Shown here piece by piece: positions 9,401 through 19,463 of a DNA stretch of 64,000 bases. Source of the stretch: Ectopseudomonas chengduensis (GTDB lineage: Bacteria; Pseudomonadota; Gammaproteobacteria; Pseudomonadales; Pseudomonadaceae); assembly GCF_015712065.1 (NCBI RefSeq), contig NZ_JACFYZ010000006.1:1-64000 (forward strand). The letters run 5' to 3'. Within the stretch, counting starts at the first letter, position 1, and each line of letters starts with the position of its first letter. Both the position numbers and the translations under genes were made by a program. The notes beneath the pieces are model-generated. The model searched no databases. It saw nothing but the letters and a program-made list of their open reading frames with translations, and was not told the DNA's origin.

Positions 9401-9691
9401 GAGGATGGCGTCGAATTTAGCCAGGACCTCGGCACGTTCCTCTTCGGGAATCAGCTCGATGTAGTGCAGTTCTCGCGTGACCGGGCGATTGGGGTCGAGG
9501 CCGAACAGGGCCTGGGCGCCGCGCGACCAGTTCACCTGACCACTGCGAATGTCCCAATACCAGGTACCGAGATGGGCGCCGTTCAGCGCGGCCAGCAAAC
9601 GCGGCGCGTCTTGCCAGGTTTGCTCGAATTCGGCGGGATCCATCGCCGGTATATGTGGCAGGGGCGGGGTCTGGTCAGTCGATCTGGCCAT
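6404..9691 (-). CDS. Multi-PAS GGDEF-EAL c-di-GMP turnover protein
   Basis: This 1095-residue protein has no signal peptide or membrane segment and is probably cytoplasmic. About five tandem PAS/PAC units fill residues 28-655, with repeated sequences such as EVNQHFTHAF, EVNPSFEQQF and EVNEGFTRIT. Then come a GGDEF domain with an intact GGDEF motif (near 738) and an RLED inhibitory site five residues before it, and an EAL domain with EALLRW (near 869), a DDFGTGYSSL loop and KIDQSFV. Both catalytic centres look complete, so it could both make and break down c-di-GMP, with one activity probably dominant under PAS control. GGAGGAAGG lies upstream of the ATG at 9691. It is a single-gene unit. Confidence 0.93.
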   Translation of the reverse strand: MARSTDQTPPLPHIPAMDPAEFEQTWQDAPRLLAALNGAHLGTWYWDIRSGQVNWSRGAQALFGLDPNRPVTRELHYIELIPEEERAEVLAKFDAILKGEQIGNALRHRIRWPDGSLHWLEITGSLQREADGRPRMFGVIRDISAQQERAEALRASEERFASLFRLSPDIMMLVRYDNSEIVEVNQHFTHAFDWNASDILGRPTHELNLWVHASQRDQLRQQAPLSREPVIQEVQLRTRGGDILDGVLSSQYIELQGERLMLCTFLDTSERKRAENALRASEEKFAKAFMHTPDAVAITDRATGRFIEVNPSFEQQFGWSSAEAVGRTSLKLGIWADPSDRQRMLDAAQTGRLNNLEVRLFSRDGSVTSNLLFGGEIELNGTSCLVLTVRNITEQRVQEQALNESRQRLRLALESADLGTWDWHIPSSRLFASARASQLQGLEPLPFEGAFLDFFRQVPMEDRHSLRQSYQSLVAEHRSHYQVTYRVQLENGGLRFLESTAKLQLDDTGQPQRMVGTLVDISERLLREQRLQASEEKFAKAFHSSPDAITITERDSGRYIEVNEGFTRITGYLPDEVVGRTAFELDIWAYPEERVRMIEHLTQQGQVLHMEMHGRHRDGEVRLVDVSVQPIELNGVPCLLLTARDISELKQAQAQVQHLAYHDALTNLPNRALLMDRLTQQIALLKRHDLRGALLFLDLDHFKHINDSLGHPVGDSVLRLVTARLEASVRLEDTVARLGGDEFVVLLSGLEGKRSEVTRHVRQVADKLRQLLAEPMLLDGHRLQVTPSIGVALIPDHGNTPADLLKRADIALYRAKDSGRNAIQLFRTTMQDAASARLRLENDLRLALARGEFELHFQPQVDARDGKVVGAEALLRWQHPQLGPQSPAQFIQVLEESGLIVEVGGWVLAEACHFCAQLLADSLVDSKRFSLCVNISPRQFRQHDFVERVASSLRDSQLPNAMLKLEITEGIVIQNIDDTVGKMLRLKKHGVSFAMDDFGTGYSSLTYLKRLPVDMLKIDQSFVRDATHDPNDAEIIRAIVAMARSLGLALIAEGVEQQDQLDFLQSQDCHLYQGYLFSKPLPQDAFRELLERQRA

Positions 9692-9793
9692 GGCCGTACC
9701 TTCCTCCGGAGTGCGCGATGCGCGGGGCGGGCGTTAGAGGCATGTAGATATGTTTTTGTCGTTATGTCGCCACGTTAGTCTCAGTTCGGATAC

Positions 9794-10675
9794 CTATGCA
9801 AGATCATCGCGCTGGCTGTCGAGCAGATCCATGAATGCCCGTGCGGCATTCGACAGGGTGCGCTCGGTATGCAGGATGTAGCCCAACTGGCGGGTCAGCT
9901 GGATGCCCGGTATCGGCAGGCGAGCGACCTGATCGTCGAGCATGGTGCGCGGCAGCACGCTCCAGGCCAGGCCTATGGACACCATCATCTTGATGGTTTC
10001 CAGGTAGTTGGTGCTCATGGCGATGTTGGGCGTCAGGCCCTGGGCCTCGAACAGGCGCTGCACGATGTGATGGGTGAAAGTGTTGCCGCCGGGGAAGACC
10101 GCAGGATGCTGCGCCACGTCGGCCAGGCTGATCACCTGGCTGCGCGCCAGCGGGTGTTCCGGTGCGGCTACGAAATCCAGCGGGTCGTCCCACACGGCGA
10201 CGGCACGGATCGGCTCACGAGTTTCCGGGGCAAGGGTAATCACCGCCAGCTCGGCGCGACCATGCAGCACTTCTTCGTACGCGACCTCCGAGTCGAGGAA
10301 CTGGATATCCAGTGCCACCTGCGGGTGGGCGCGGGTAAAGGCGCGCAGCAGGGCGGGCAGGCGGTGCAGGCCGATGTGGTGGCTGGTAGCCAGGGTCAGG
10401 CGACCGCTGACTTCGCCGGACAGGTTGGTCAGCGCGCGACGGGTATCGTCCAGCACGTTGAGAATCTGGTAGGCGCGCGGCAGCAGGGCGCGGCCGGCCT
10501 GAGTCAGGCCAATCTCGCGGCCGAGGCGGTCGAACAGGCGCACACCCAGTTGCTGTTCCAGGCCGGCGATGCGCTTGCTTACGGCAGGCTGGGTCAGGTG
10601 CAGGCGCTCGCCAGCTTCGGAAAAACTGCCCGTTTCGGCGATGGCGATGAAGGCGTTGAGGTTGGCCAGATCCAT
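9794..10675 (-). CDS. LysR-family regulator divergent from leuC
   Basis: This 293-residue LTTR has an N-terminal winged helix-turn-helix (residues 1-60: FSEAGERLHLTQPAVSKRIAGLE) and a LysR substrate-binding domain (about 90-290). It lies divergent from leuCD across 223 bp, an arrangement conserved next to leuC in P. aeruginosa. It may control leuC/leuD or itself in response to a leucine-pathway intermediate, but that is inferred from position only. A T-N11-A LysR box lies 37 bp before its start. Confidence 0.88.
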   Translation of the reverse strand: MDLANLNAFIAIAETGSFSEAGERLHLTQPAVSKRIAGLEQQLGVRLFDRLGREIGLTQAGRALLPRAYQILNVLDDTRRALTNLSGEVSGRLTLATSHHIGLHRLPALLRAFTRAHPQVALDIQFLDSEVAYEEVLHGRAELAVITLAPETREPIRAVAVWDDPLDFVAAPEHPLARSQVISLADVAQHPAVFPGGNTFTHHIVQRLFEAQGLTPNIAMSTNYLETIKMMVSIGLAWSVLPRTMLDDQVARLPIPGIQLTRQLGYILHTERTLSNAARAFMDLLDSQRDDLA

Positions 10676-10711
10676 GGAGCGCTCCGGTAAGTAATGATGC
10701 GCTGAGCATAC

Positions 10712-10726
10712 ATTCCTCTTCGGAAT
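10712..10726. promoter_or_regulatory. Candidate LysR-type binding site in the LysR-leuC gap
   Basis: ATTCC (10712-10716) and GGAAT (10722-10726) form a 5-bp inverted repeat with a 5-nt spacer and satisfy the T-N11-A rule of LysR boxes. It is followed by an AT-rich stretch (10731-10760) where promoters could lie. The rest of the 10676-10898 gap shows no gene. Confidence 0.5.
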
Positions 10727-10898
10727 CCTTTGAATAAAAAATATGAATTTGAGTTATTTCGTGCCTGGCAATAGCATTCTCCTCATAAGCCGAAGGGCCA
10801 TTTTTGCCCAGGCATAGAAAGGTGCACTTCTGACGCCGGGCGGTGATAACGCAGGCAGTTTACGGATGTGCTCAAAAGGCGCTGATGAGGTAAGGCTG

Positions 10899-12326
10899 AT
10901 GACTGGCAAGACGCTCTACGACAAGCTCTGGGAAATGCACGAAGTGAAACGTCGCGATGACGGTTCCTCGTTGATCTACATCGATCGTCACATCCTCCAT
11001 GAAGTGACCTCGCCGCAGGCTTTCGAAGGCCTGCGTCTGGCTGGGCGCAAGCCGTGGCGTATCGACGCCAACATCGCCACCCCGGATCACAACGTGCCGA
11101 CCACCAAGGCCGAGCGTCAGGGTGGCCTCGAAGCCATCGCCGACGAGGTCTCGCGTATCCAGGTACAGACCCTGGACGAGAACTGCGATGATTTCGGCAT
11201 CCTCGAGTTCAAGATGAACGACGTGCGCCAGGGCATCGTCCACGTGGTCGGCCCGGAGCAGGGCGCTACCTTGCCGGGCATGACCGTCGTTTGCGGCGAC
11301 TCGCACACTTCCACCCATGGCGCCTTCGGCGCGCTGGCCCATGGCATCGGCACCTCCGAGGTCGAGCACGTGCTCGCGACCCAGTGCCTGGTGGCCAAGA
11401 AGATGAAGAACATGCAGGTGCGCGTCGAAGGCAAGCTGCCGTTCGGCGTCACCGCCAAGGACATCGTGCTGGCCGTGATCGGCAAGATCGGCACTGCCGG
11501 CGGTAACGGCCATGCCCTGGAATTCGCCGGCAGCGCGATCCGCGACCTGTCCCTGGAAGGGCGCATGACCATCTGCAATATGTCCATCGAGGCTGGCGCC
11601 CGTGTGGGGCTGGTGGCGGTGGATGAGAAAACCATCGCCTACGTCAAGGATCGTCCGTTCGCGCCCAAGGGCAGCGACTGGGACAAGGCCGTTGCACAGT
11701 GGCAAAACCTGGTCTCCGACGCCGATGCGGTGTTCGACACCGTGGTGGAACTCAAGGCCGAAGACATCAAGCCGCAGGTCAGCTGGGGCACCTCGCCGGA
11801 GATGGTCCTGGCCGTGGACCAGAACGTGCCGGACCCGGCCGTCGAAGCTGACCCGGTGAAGAAGGATTCGATCACCCGCGCACTCAAGTACATGGGCCTG
11901 AGCGCCAACCAGCCGATCACCGATATTCAGCTCGATCGCGTGTTCATCGGCTCCTGCACCAATTCGCGTATCGAGGACCTGCGCGCTGCCGCCGAGGTGG
12001 CCAAGGGGCGCAAGGTCGCCAGTACCATCAAGCAAGCCATGGTGGTGCCGGGTTCTGGCCTGGTGAAACAGCAGGCCGAGGCCGAGGGGCTGGACAAGAT
12101 CTTCATCGAGGCTGGTTTCGAATGGCGTGAGCCGGGCTGCTCCATGTGCCTGGCGATGAACCCGGACAAGCTGGGCAGCGGCGAGCATTGCGCCTCGACC
12201 TCCAACCGCAACTTCGAAGGCCGTCAGGGCGCCGGTGGCCGTACCCACCTGGTGAGCCCGGCCATGGCTGCCGCTGCGGCAGTGACCGGTCGTTTCATCG
12301 ACGTTCGCGAATTGATCCAGGCCTGA
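10899..12326 (+). CDS. leuC: 3-isopropylmalate dehydratase large subunit LeuC
   Basis: This 475-residue aconitase-family subunit, with LeuD, isomerises 2- to 3-isopropylmalate in leucine synthesis. It has the [12 protein letters not shown] active-site segment and the three [4Fe-4S] ligands Cys353 (SCTNSR), Cys414 and Cys417 (CSMC). The ATG at 10899 follows GAGGTAAGG; the frame is open further upstream to 10866 but that start is poorer. leuD begins 8 nt after the stop. It is divergent from a LysR gene. Confidence 0.97.
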   Translation: MTGKTLYDKLWEMHEVKRRDDGSSLIYIDRHILHEVTSPQAFEGLRLAGRKPWRIDANIATPDHNVPTTKAERQGGLEAIADEVSRIQVQTLDENCDDFGILEFKMNDVRQGIVHVVGPEQGATLPGMTVVCGDSHTSTHGAFGALAHGIGTSEVEHVLATQCLVAKKMKNMQVRVEGKLPFGVTAKDIVLAVIGKIGTAGGNGHALEFAGSAIRDLSLEGRMTICNMSIEAGARVGLVAVDEKTIAYVKDRPFAPKGSDWDKAVAQWQNLVSDADAVFDTVVELKAEDIKPQVSWGTSPEMVLAVDQNVPDPAVEADPVKKDSITRALKYMGLSANQPITDIQLDRVFIGSCTNSRIEDLRAAAEVAKGRKVASTIKQAMVVPGSGLVKQQAEAEGLDKIFIEAGFEWREPGCSMCLAMNPDKLGSGEHCASTSNRNFEGRQGAGGRTHLVSPAMAAAAAVTGRFIDVRELIQA

Positions 12327-12334
12327 GGAGCTAG

Positions 12335-12985
12335 ATGATGAAAGCCTTTACCCAACACAACGGCCTGGTCTGCCCGCTCGACCGTGCCAACGTCGACACC
12401 GACCAGATCATTCCCAAGCAGTTTCTGAAGTCGATCAAACGCACCGGCTTCGGCCCCAACCTGTTTGACGAGTGGCGCTACCTGGATGTTGGCCAGCCGA
12501 ACCAGGACAACTCTAAGCGCCCGATCAACAAGGACTTCGTGCTCAACTTCCCGCGCTACCAGGGCGCCAGCGTACTGCTGGCCCGCGAGAACTTCGGCTG
12601 CGGCTCTTCGCGCGAGCACGCGCCGTGGGCGCTGGACGAGTACGGTTTCCGCACGGTGATCGCGCCGAGCTTCGCCGACATCTTCTTCAACAACAGCTTC
12701 AAGAACGGCCTGCTGCCGATCGTCCTCAAGGTCGAAGAGGTCGATGCGCTGTTCGAGCAGGCCGAGGCCACCGAGGGTTATCAGCTGACCGTCGACCTCG
12801 AGGCGCAGACCGTGACTCGCCCTGATGGCGTGCAGTACAGCTTCGAGGTCGATGCCTTCCGCAAGCACTGCCTGCTCAACGGCCTGGACGACATCGGTCT
12901 GACCCTGCAGGATCAGGACGCGATCAAGGCGTTCGAGGTCGGTTATCAGCAGAGCAGCCCCTGGCTGTTCGGCGCAATCAAGTAA
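12335..12985 (+). CDS. leuD: 3-isopropylmalate dehydratase small subunit LeuD
   Basis: This 216-residue swivelling subunit pairs with LeuC to form the active site. It has the N-terminal [27 protein letters not shown] segment and the family motif [14 protein letters not shown]. Two adjacent ATG codons (12335 and 12338) follow GAGGAG; either could be used. It is followed by a repeat and then leuB, so the three genes are close but separated by about 100 bp. Confidence 0.96.
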   Translation: MMKAFTQHNGLVCPLDRANVDTDQIIPKQFLKSIKRTGFGPNLFDEWRYLDVGQPNQDNSKRPINKDFVLNFPRYQGASVLLARENFGCGSSREHAPWALDEYGFRTVIAPSFADIFFNNSFKNGLLPIVLKVEEVDALFEQAEATEGYQLTVDLEAQTVTRPDGVQYSFEVDAFRKHCLLNGLDDIGLTLQDQDAIKAFEVGYQQSSPWLFGAIK

Positions 12986-12993
12986 CGCATTCG

Positions 12994-13069
12994 ATAGGGT
13001 GTGTTGGGCCGCTTAGGCTGTGCGCACCGGATCAATCATTATTCAAGCGGTGCGCAGGGCGCACCCTAC
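12994..13069. repeat. Palindromic repeat, family B (degenerate left arm)
   Basis: The right arm GGTGCGCAGGGCGCACCCTAC matches the family B consensus (GGTGCGC-N-GCGCACCCTAC). The left arm, TAGGGTGTGTTGGG to TGCGCACCGG, is its decayed inverse. It fills the leuD-leuB gap and ends 18 nt before the leuB ATG. Confidence 0.75.
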
Positions 13070-13087
13070 GGTTCGGATGAGGATGTG

Positions 13088-14170
<1,083 letters not shown>

Positions 14171-14177
14171 TCTTCCC

Positions 14178-14210
14178 AGCCCCGCCGGGGTGGTTCCGGC
14201 GGGCTGTTTA
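14178..14210 (+). terminator. Terminator between leuB and asd
   Basis: AGCCCCGCCGG pairs with CCGGCGGGCT across a 6-7-nt loop, with one bulged C, followed by GTTTATAT. This GC-rich stem plus T-rich tail lies 8 nt after the leuB stop. Confidence 0.7.
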
Positions 14211-14226
14211 TATAGGTGTAGTCGTT

Positions 14227-15339
14227 ATGAAACGTGTAGGTCTGATCGGTTGGCGTGGCATGGTCGGTTCCGTGCTCATGCAGCGCATGCTGGAAGAGCG
14301 GGACTTCGACCTGATCGAGCCGGTGTTCTTCACCACTTCCAATGTCGGTGGCCAAGGCCCTGCCATTGGCAAGGACATCGCTGCGCTGAAAGATGCCTAC
14401 AGCATTGACGACCTCAAGGGCCTGGACGTGATCCTGACCTGCCAGGGCGGCGACTACACCAATGAAGTATTCCCCAAGCTGCGTGAAGCCGGCTGGCAGG
14501 GCTACTGGATCGACGCTGCCTCCAGCCTGCGCATGGATGACGACTCGGTGATCGTGCTCGATCCGGTCAACCGCAAGGTGATCGACCAGGCGCTGGACGC
14601 CGGCACCAAGAACTACATCGGCGGCAACTGCACTGTCAGCCTGATGCTGATGGCGCTCGGCGGTCTGTACGAGGCCGGTCTGGTGGAGTGGATGAGTGCC
14701 ATGACCTACCAGGCAGCTTCCGGTGCTGGCGCGCAGAACATGCGTGAGCTGATCAAGCAGATGGGCGCGATCAATGGCGCTGTCGCCGATGATCTGGCCG
14801 ACCCGGCCAGCGCCATCCTCGACATCGACCGCAAGGTCGCCGAAGCCATGCGTGGCGAAGGCTTCCCGGTCGACAACTTCGGTGTGCCGCTGGCTGGCAG
14901 CCTGATCCCCTACATCGACAAGGAGCTGCCGAACGGGCAGAGCCGTGAAGAGTGGAAGGCCCAGGCCGAAACCAACAAGATTCTCGGTCGTTTCAAGAAC
15001 CCGATCCCGGTCGATGGCATTTGCGTGCGCATCGGTGCCATGCGTTGCCACAGCCAGGCGCTGACCATCAAGCTGAACAAGGATGTGCCGATGGCCGACA
15101 TCGAAGGCCTGATCAGCCAGCACAACCCCTGGGTCAAACTGGTGCCGAACCACCGCGAAGATTCCATCCGCGATCTCGGCCCGACTGCCGTGACCGGCAC
15201 CCTGAGCGTTCCGGTCGGCCGTCTGCGCAAGCTCAACATGGGCTCGCAGTACCTGGGGGCGTTCACCGTCGGTGACCAACTGCTGTGGGGCGCTGCCGAA
15301 CCGCTGCGTCGCATGCTGCGGATTCTGCTGGAGCGCTAA
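14227..15339 (+). CDS. asd: Aspartate-semialdehyde dehydrogenase Asd
   Basis: This 370-residue enzyme makes aspartate semialdehyde from aspartyl phosphate and so feeds lysine/diaminopimelate, threonine and methionine synthesis. It has the NADP motif [14 protein letters not shown], the catalytic Cys135 in [10 protein letters not shown] and the acid-base His275 in [12 protein letters not shown]. The length fits the Gram-negative class of the family. It is followed by a terminator and by a paralog that lacks both catalytic residues. Confidence 0.97.
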   Translation: MKRVGLIGWRGMVGSVLMQRMLEERDFDLIEPVFFTTSNVGGQGPAIGKDIAALKDAYSIDDLKGLDVILTCQGGDYTNEVFPKLREAGWQGYWIDAASSLRMDDDSVIVLDPVNRKVIDQALDAGTKNYIGGNCTVSLMLMALGGLYEAGLVEWMSAMTYQAASGAGAQNMRELIKQMGAINGAVADDLADPASAILDIDRKVAEAMRGEGFPVDNFGVPLAGSLIPYIDKELPNGQSREEWKAQAETNKILGRFKNPIPVDGICVRIGAMRCHSQALTIKLNKDVPMADIEGLISQHNPWVKLVPNHREDSIRDLGPTAVTGTLSVPVGRLRKLNMGSQYLGAFTVGDQLLWGAAEPLRRMLRILLER

Positions 15340-15364
15340 GCGCGAAGCCGGCATCCAGTATCAA

Positions 15365-15403
15365 ACAAAGCCCTTCTGTCTCGGCAGAGGGGCTTTGTGT
15401 TTT
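15365..15403 (+). terminator. Terminator after asd
   Basis: A 14-bp stem with one G-U pair (ACAAAGCCCTTCTG with CAGAGGGGCTTTGT) closes the loop TCTCGG and is followed by GTTTT. Confidence 0.85.
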
Positions 15404-15474
15404 CTGGAGGAGCCGATTGCCTGGGCGATGGGCCGCAGTTACAGTGCCGCTCCCTCTGTGTCGTAGGTCAGCTC

Positions 15475-16485
15475 ATGAGTCAGTCCATCAATATCGCCGT
15501 GATCGGCGCCACCAGCAACGTCGGCGAAGCGCTGGTCGAATTGCTCGAAGAGCGTGAGTTTCCGGTGAAGGATCTGCATCTGCTGGCCAGCAGCGAGTCG
15601 GCTGGACAGAGTCTCTCTTTCCGTGGTCGGCAGGTGCGGGTCAGGTCGCTCGATGCCTTCGATTTCACTCAGGTGCAACTGGCGTTCTTTGTCGCGGGCT
15701 CTGAAGTGACGCGCAGCCATCATGAGCGCGTGGTCGCAGCCGGTTGCTCCGTTATCGATCTGAGCGCTGCTTTTTCGCTGGAACAAGCGCCATGCGTATT
15801 GCCCGAGCTTGGCGCCGCGGGTTTGCCGGCATTGACCAAGCCGTGGTGCGTCAGTGCGCCGACGCCTTCGGCGGTTGCTTGTGCGCTGGTGCTGGCGACG
15901 CTGAGGCCTGTACTGCGACCCCAACAGCTGCAGGTGACTGCCATGCTGTCGATCTCCACTCTGGGGCGTAGCGGTGTGCAGGAGTTGGCGCGGCAGACCG
16001 CCGAGCTGCTCAACGGGCGCCCGCTGGAACCGAATACGGTGGATCGACAGATCGCGTTCAATCTGCTGGCGCAGGTCGGCGAGGTGGATGACCACGGGCA
16101 TGCTCGATTGGAGAAGCGTCTGGCGGCCGAGATTCAACAGTTATTGAGTCTGCCCGAGCTTCCGGTAGCAGCCACCTGCGCCTTAGTGCCGGTGTTCTTT
16201 GGCGATAGTCTCGCACTGGGCGTGTATGCTGATTCGGATATCGATATCAGTGCAGTGCTGCAGTTGCTCGAGGTCGCGCCGGGCATCGAGTTGGTAGAGG
16301 CCGGCGATTACCCGACTGCAGTGGGCGATGCGGTGGGGCAGGATCAGGTCTATGTGGGGCGTGTCCGGCGCGGCGTGAGTGATCCAAGGCAACTCAATTT
16401 GTGGATTGCGTCTGATAATGTAAGAAAAGGCGCCGCCCTGAATGCTGTGCAGATAGCTGAGTTATTGATAAAACACTATCTGTAA
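15475..16485 (+). CDS. Aspartate-semialdehyde dehydrogenase-like protein, catalytically degenerate (Usg type)
   Basis: This 336-residue protein keeps the dinucleotide-binding start (INIAVIGATSNVGEALVELL) and fold of aspartate-semialdehyde dehydrogenase. Where the family has an N-C pair, it reads SAPTPSAVACAL (about 127-138), so the nucleophilic Cys is replaced. The G-H-S motif reads VFFGDSLALG, so the catalytic His is Asp. It cannot do the Asd reaction as known. A similar protein sits between asd and fimV in P. aeruginosa and is annotated as a probable Asd; E. coli Usg is another such relative. Its role is unknown. ATG 15475 is preferred over an upstream in-frame extension. fimV follows after 154 bp. 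Confidence 0.85.
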   Translation: MSQSINIAVIGATSNVGEALVELLEEREFPVKDLHLLASSESAGQSLSFRGRQVRVRSLDAFDFTQVQLAFFVAGSEVTRSHHERVVAAGCSVIDLSAAFSLEQAPCVLPELGAAGLPALTKPWCVSAPTPSAVACALVLATLRPVLRPQQLQVTAMLSISTLGRSGVQELARQTAELLNGRPLEPNTVDRQIAFNLLAQVGEVDDHGHARLEKRLAAEIQQLLSLPELPVAATCALVPVFFGDSLALGVYADSDIDISAVLQLLEVAPGIELVEAGDYPTAVGDAVGQDQVYVGRVRRGVSDPRQLNLWIASDNVRKGAALNAVQIAELLIKHYL

Positions 16486-16639
16486 AAGATACTTACCTAG
16501 AAATTTGAAGAATCTTTCTAGCTTGGCAATACTGGCTGAGTTGATTGCTGAATGGGGAGCCGCTCGTGGAGCGGAGGCAGGCAGCAATTCTCAAGACCCT
16601 CTCGCATGCCGAGAAAAAGATAAAACAAGGGATAACGCT

Positions 16640-19456
16640 ATGGTTCGGGTTCGCAAACTGGTGCTGGCAATCGCAGCCGCTTCCGCGCTGTCTTCCGGTA
16701 TGGCACATGCGCTGGGGCTGGGTGAAGTTACCCTGCAATCGTCGCTGAATCAGCCGTTGGTAGCGGAAATCGAATTGCTGGAGGTGCGCGATCTTGCTTC
16801 CAATGAGGTGATTCCCAGCCTCGCGTCCCCTGAGGAGTTCATCAAAGCCGGCGTCGACCGTCAGTACTTTCTGACCGATCTCAAGTTCACTCCGGTATTG
16901 AAGCCTAACGGCAAGAGCGTTATCCGCATCACCTCGAGCAAGACCGTGCGTGAGCCTTACCTCAACTTCCTGGTTGAAGTGCTCTGGCCGAACGGGCGCT
17001 TGCTGCGTGAATACACCCTGCTGCTCGATCCGCCACTTTACTCGCCGCAACCGTCCGTAGCTGCTGCCCCGCAGCTTCCGGTTGCTGCGCCTGCACCACG
17101 TCCGGCTGCCGCGCCTGCCACTGCGCCGACCAGCGCTGCGCCTGCTGCGGCTCCGCGTCCTGCCGCGCCGGCACCTGCATCGCGCGCCATTTCCGGTAAC
17201 GAATACAGAACCACTGCCAACGATACGCTCTGGGAAATCGCCCAGCGTGTCGGCGGTGGCTCGGTCAATCAGGCCATGCTGGCCATTCAGGATCTGAATC
17301 CGGATGCCTTCATCGGTGGCAATATCAACCGTATGAAGAGCGGTCAGGTGCTTCGCCTACCGGACGAACAGCAGATTCGCACTCGCAGCAATGCCGAGGC
17401 GATCGCGCAGGTTGCCGAGCAGAATGCCGCCTGGCGTGAAGGCCGTGCCGTCGCTTCGCGTCAGCTGGATGCCACTCGCCGCACTACAGCGGGCGCCGCG
17501 CCGGCGACTGCAGAGGCGGGTGATAGCCTGAAGCTGGTCGCTGCTGAAGCAGGTCAGTCCACTCGCGGTAGCGATACCGGTGCGGCTGGCAGCAAGGCGC
17601 TGGCCGACAAGCTGGCAGTGACTCAGGAAAGCCTGGATTCGACTCGTCGCGAAAACGCCGAATTGCAGAGCCGCGTAGGTGACGTGCAAAGCCAGCTGGA
17701 CAAGCTGCAGCGTCTGGTGGAGCTGAAGGACAGCCAGTTGGCCAAGTTGCAGGCCGACCTGTCGGCTGCGCCCGCAGCTCCTGCTGCAACGGAAGAACCG
17801 CCTGCGGAAACTCCGGCAGCAGCGCCTGAGGCCGCACCGCCCGCTGTGGAGGCGGCCACGCCGCCGGCTACGCCACCTGAGGAGGCGGCGCCTGACTACA
17901 ACTATTCCGAGGAACCGGCTGCGCCTGTCGAAGACAGCGCCGCCACAACCCAACAGCCGGCCAGTGAGCCGGCTGCTGCCGTTGAACCCGCCGCCCCGGT
18001 CAAGCCGGCCGAAGCAGCCAAACCTGCTACACCTGCTCCTGCGCCTGCACCGGCCCCACAGAGCTTCATTGATGACCTGCTGGCTAACCCGATGACGCTG
18101 GGTCTGGCCGGTGGTGGGGCGCTTCTGCTTCTGTTGGTCGGCTTGATGGCGCTGTCGCGCCGCAACGCCCAGAAAGAGTCCGAGCTGCAAGATGAGTTGG
18201 CCGACGACCTGTCTCAGGAGCAGGTATTTGCCTCCGACCTGGATATGCCTGAAGACAGTTTCGCTGGTCTCGACGACGAGCCTGTGCAGGCCGCCCAGGC
18301 CGCTGGCGAGGAGCGTGTCACGGCGCAGACTGGCGACGCGTTGGGCGAAGCTGATATCTACATTGCTTACGGGCGCTTCAATCAGGCGGCCGAACTGCTG
18401 CAGAACGCGATCAATGACGAGCCACACCGTGCCGATCTGCGTCTGAAGCTGATGGAAGTCTACGCCGAGCTGGGTGACCGCGAAGGCTTTGCCCGTCAGG
18501 ATAACGAGCTGCGCGAGATTGGCGGGGTGAATGCCGAAGCCGAGCAGTTGAAGTCCAAGTATCCAGCGATCGCAGCCTTCGCAGGTGCGGGTGCCGCAGC
18601 TGCCGCTGCCTCCGTCGATGACGACATGGGCGACTTCAGTCTGGACGATCTCAGCCTGGATGAGCCGACCGCAGAAGCGCCTGCTTCCACCGGCGGTGAT
18701 CTGGATGATGCCTTCGATCTGAGCCTCGACGACCTGGAGGCCGATCTGGAGAGTGATGTTCAGTCGGCCAAGGCTGAGCAAGCGCCGTTGTCGTTGGATG
18801 ATGATCTGGACTTCGGGCTGGTCGATGAGCCTGCCGCGCCGGCAGCTTCTGCCGACGACGATCTGGGCTTCGATCTCGCTTTGGATGATGACAAGGTTGA
18901 GCTATCCCAGCCGGCCGACGATCTGTCCGCGTTCAGCTTGGATCTGGACGAGGCGACTCCGGCAGTCAGCGATGAAGCTGATGATTTCCTGCTGAGCCTC
19001 GATGACGATGCACCGCTGAACCAGCCGGCCGACGATCTTTCCGATCTGAGCCTCGATCTGGCTGAAGAAGCGCCATCTGCCAATCTCGATCTACCGGCTG
19101 ACTTCGATCTCTCGCTCGAAGACGAAACTCCGGTTCAGCCGGCTGTTGCATCCGACAGCTTCGCTGCGCAGCTGGATGAAGTGACCGCCGAGCTGGATCA
19201 GCTGTCGACTGACTTCGAAGAGCCGCAAGCAGCTCCGCTGGCGCCGGCCAACAGCCTGTCCAGTGATCTGGACGGCGATGATGACTTCGACTTCCTGTCC
19301 GGCACCGATGAAACCGCGACCAAGCTGGATCTGGCTCGGGCTTACATCGACATGGGCGACACCGAAGGTGCGCGCGACATTCTTGATGAAGTGATTGCCG
19401 AAGGCAGTGATGCCCAACAGCAGGAAGCTCGCGAGATGATTGCCAAGATGGTTTGA
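16640..19456 (+). CDS. fimV: FimV, peptidoglycan-binding hub of type IV pilus/polar assembly
   Basis: This 938-residue inner-membrane protein is needed for type IV pilus assembly, twitching and cAMP signalling in P. aeruginosa. It has a signal peptide (cleavage after AHA, about 24), the conserved FimV N-terminal domain, an Ala/Pro linker, a LysM domain (about 188-240, YRTTANDTLWEIAQ), a coiled coil with QSQLDKLQRLVELKD, and a second Ala/Pro-rich stretch. One membrane helix (about 487-507) leads to an acidic cytoplasmic tail with TPR repeats and many DDLSxLSLDL-like units, ending in the FimV C-terminal domain (TKLDLARAYIDMGDTEGARDIL, about 890-937). ATG 16640 begins the signal peptide. Upstream codons to 16505 are not believed. 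Confidence 0.96.
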   Translation: MVRVRKLVLAIAAASALSSGMAHALGLGEVTLQSSLNQPLVAEIELLEVRDLASNEVIPSLASPEEFIKAGVDRQYFLTDLKFTPVLKPNGKSVIRITSSKTVREPYLNFLVEVLWPNGRLLREYTLLLDPPLYSPQPSVAAAPQLPVAAPAPRPAAAPATAPTSAAPAAAPRPAAPAPASRAISGNEYRTTANDTLWEIAQRVGGGSVNQAMLAIQDLNPDAFIGGNINRMKSGQVLRLPDEQQIRTRSNAEAIAQVAEQNAAWREGRAVASRQLDATRRTTAGAAPATAEAGDSLKLVAAEAGQSTRGSDTGAAGSKALADKLAVTQESLDSTRRENAELQSRVGDVQSQLDKLQRLVELKDSQLAKLQADLSAAPAAPAATEEPPAETPAAAPEAAPPAVEAATPPATPPEEAAPDYNYSEEPAAPVEDSAATTQQPASEPAAAVEPAAPVKPAEAAKPATPAPAPAPAPQSFIDDLLANPMTLGLAGGGALLLLLVGLMALSRRNAQKESELQDELADDLSQEQVFASDLDMPEDSFAGLDDEPVQAAQAAGEERVTAQTGDALGEADIYIAYGRFNQAAELLQNAINDEPHRADLRLKLMEVYAELGDREGFARQDNELREIGGVNAEAEQLKSKYPAIAAFAGAGAAAAAASVDDDMGDFSLDDLSLDEPTAEAPASTGGDLDDAFDLSLDDLEADLESDVQSAKAEQAPLSLDDDLDFGLVDEPAAPAASADDDLGFDLALDDDKVELSQPADDLSAFSLDLDEATPAVSDEADDFLLSLDDDAPLNQPADDLSDLSLDLAEEAPSANLDLPADFDLSLEDETPVQPAVASDSFAAQLDEVTAELDQLSTDFEEPQAAPLAPANSLSSDLDGDDDFDFLSGTDETATKLDLARAYIDMGDTEGARDILDEVIAEGSDAQQQEAREMIAKMV

Positions 19457-19463
19457 TTGATAG

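Noticed and set aside
10872..12248. Long minus-strand frame opposite leuC
   Set aside because: Composition and position make it a shadow of leuC; no domain is seen.
13001..13087. N-terminal extension of LeuB to 13001
   Set aside because: It reads through the family B repeat; the ATG at 13088 with its ribosome-binding site matches the family start.
17357..18781. Minus-strand frame opposite fimV, rich in Arg/Cys/Gly
   Set aside because: It arises from the Ala/Pro-rich repeats of fimV read in reverse; no family features.
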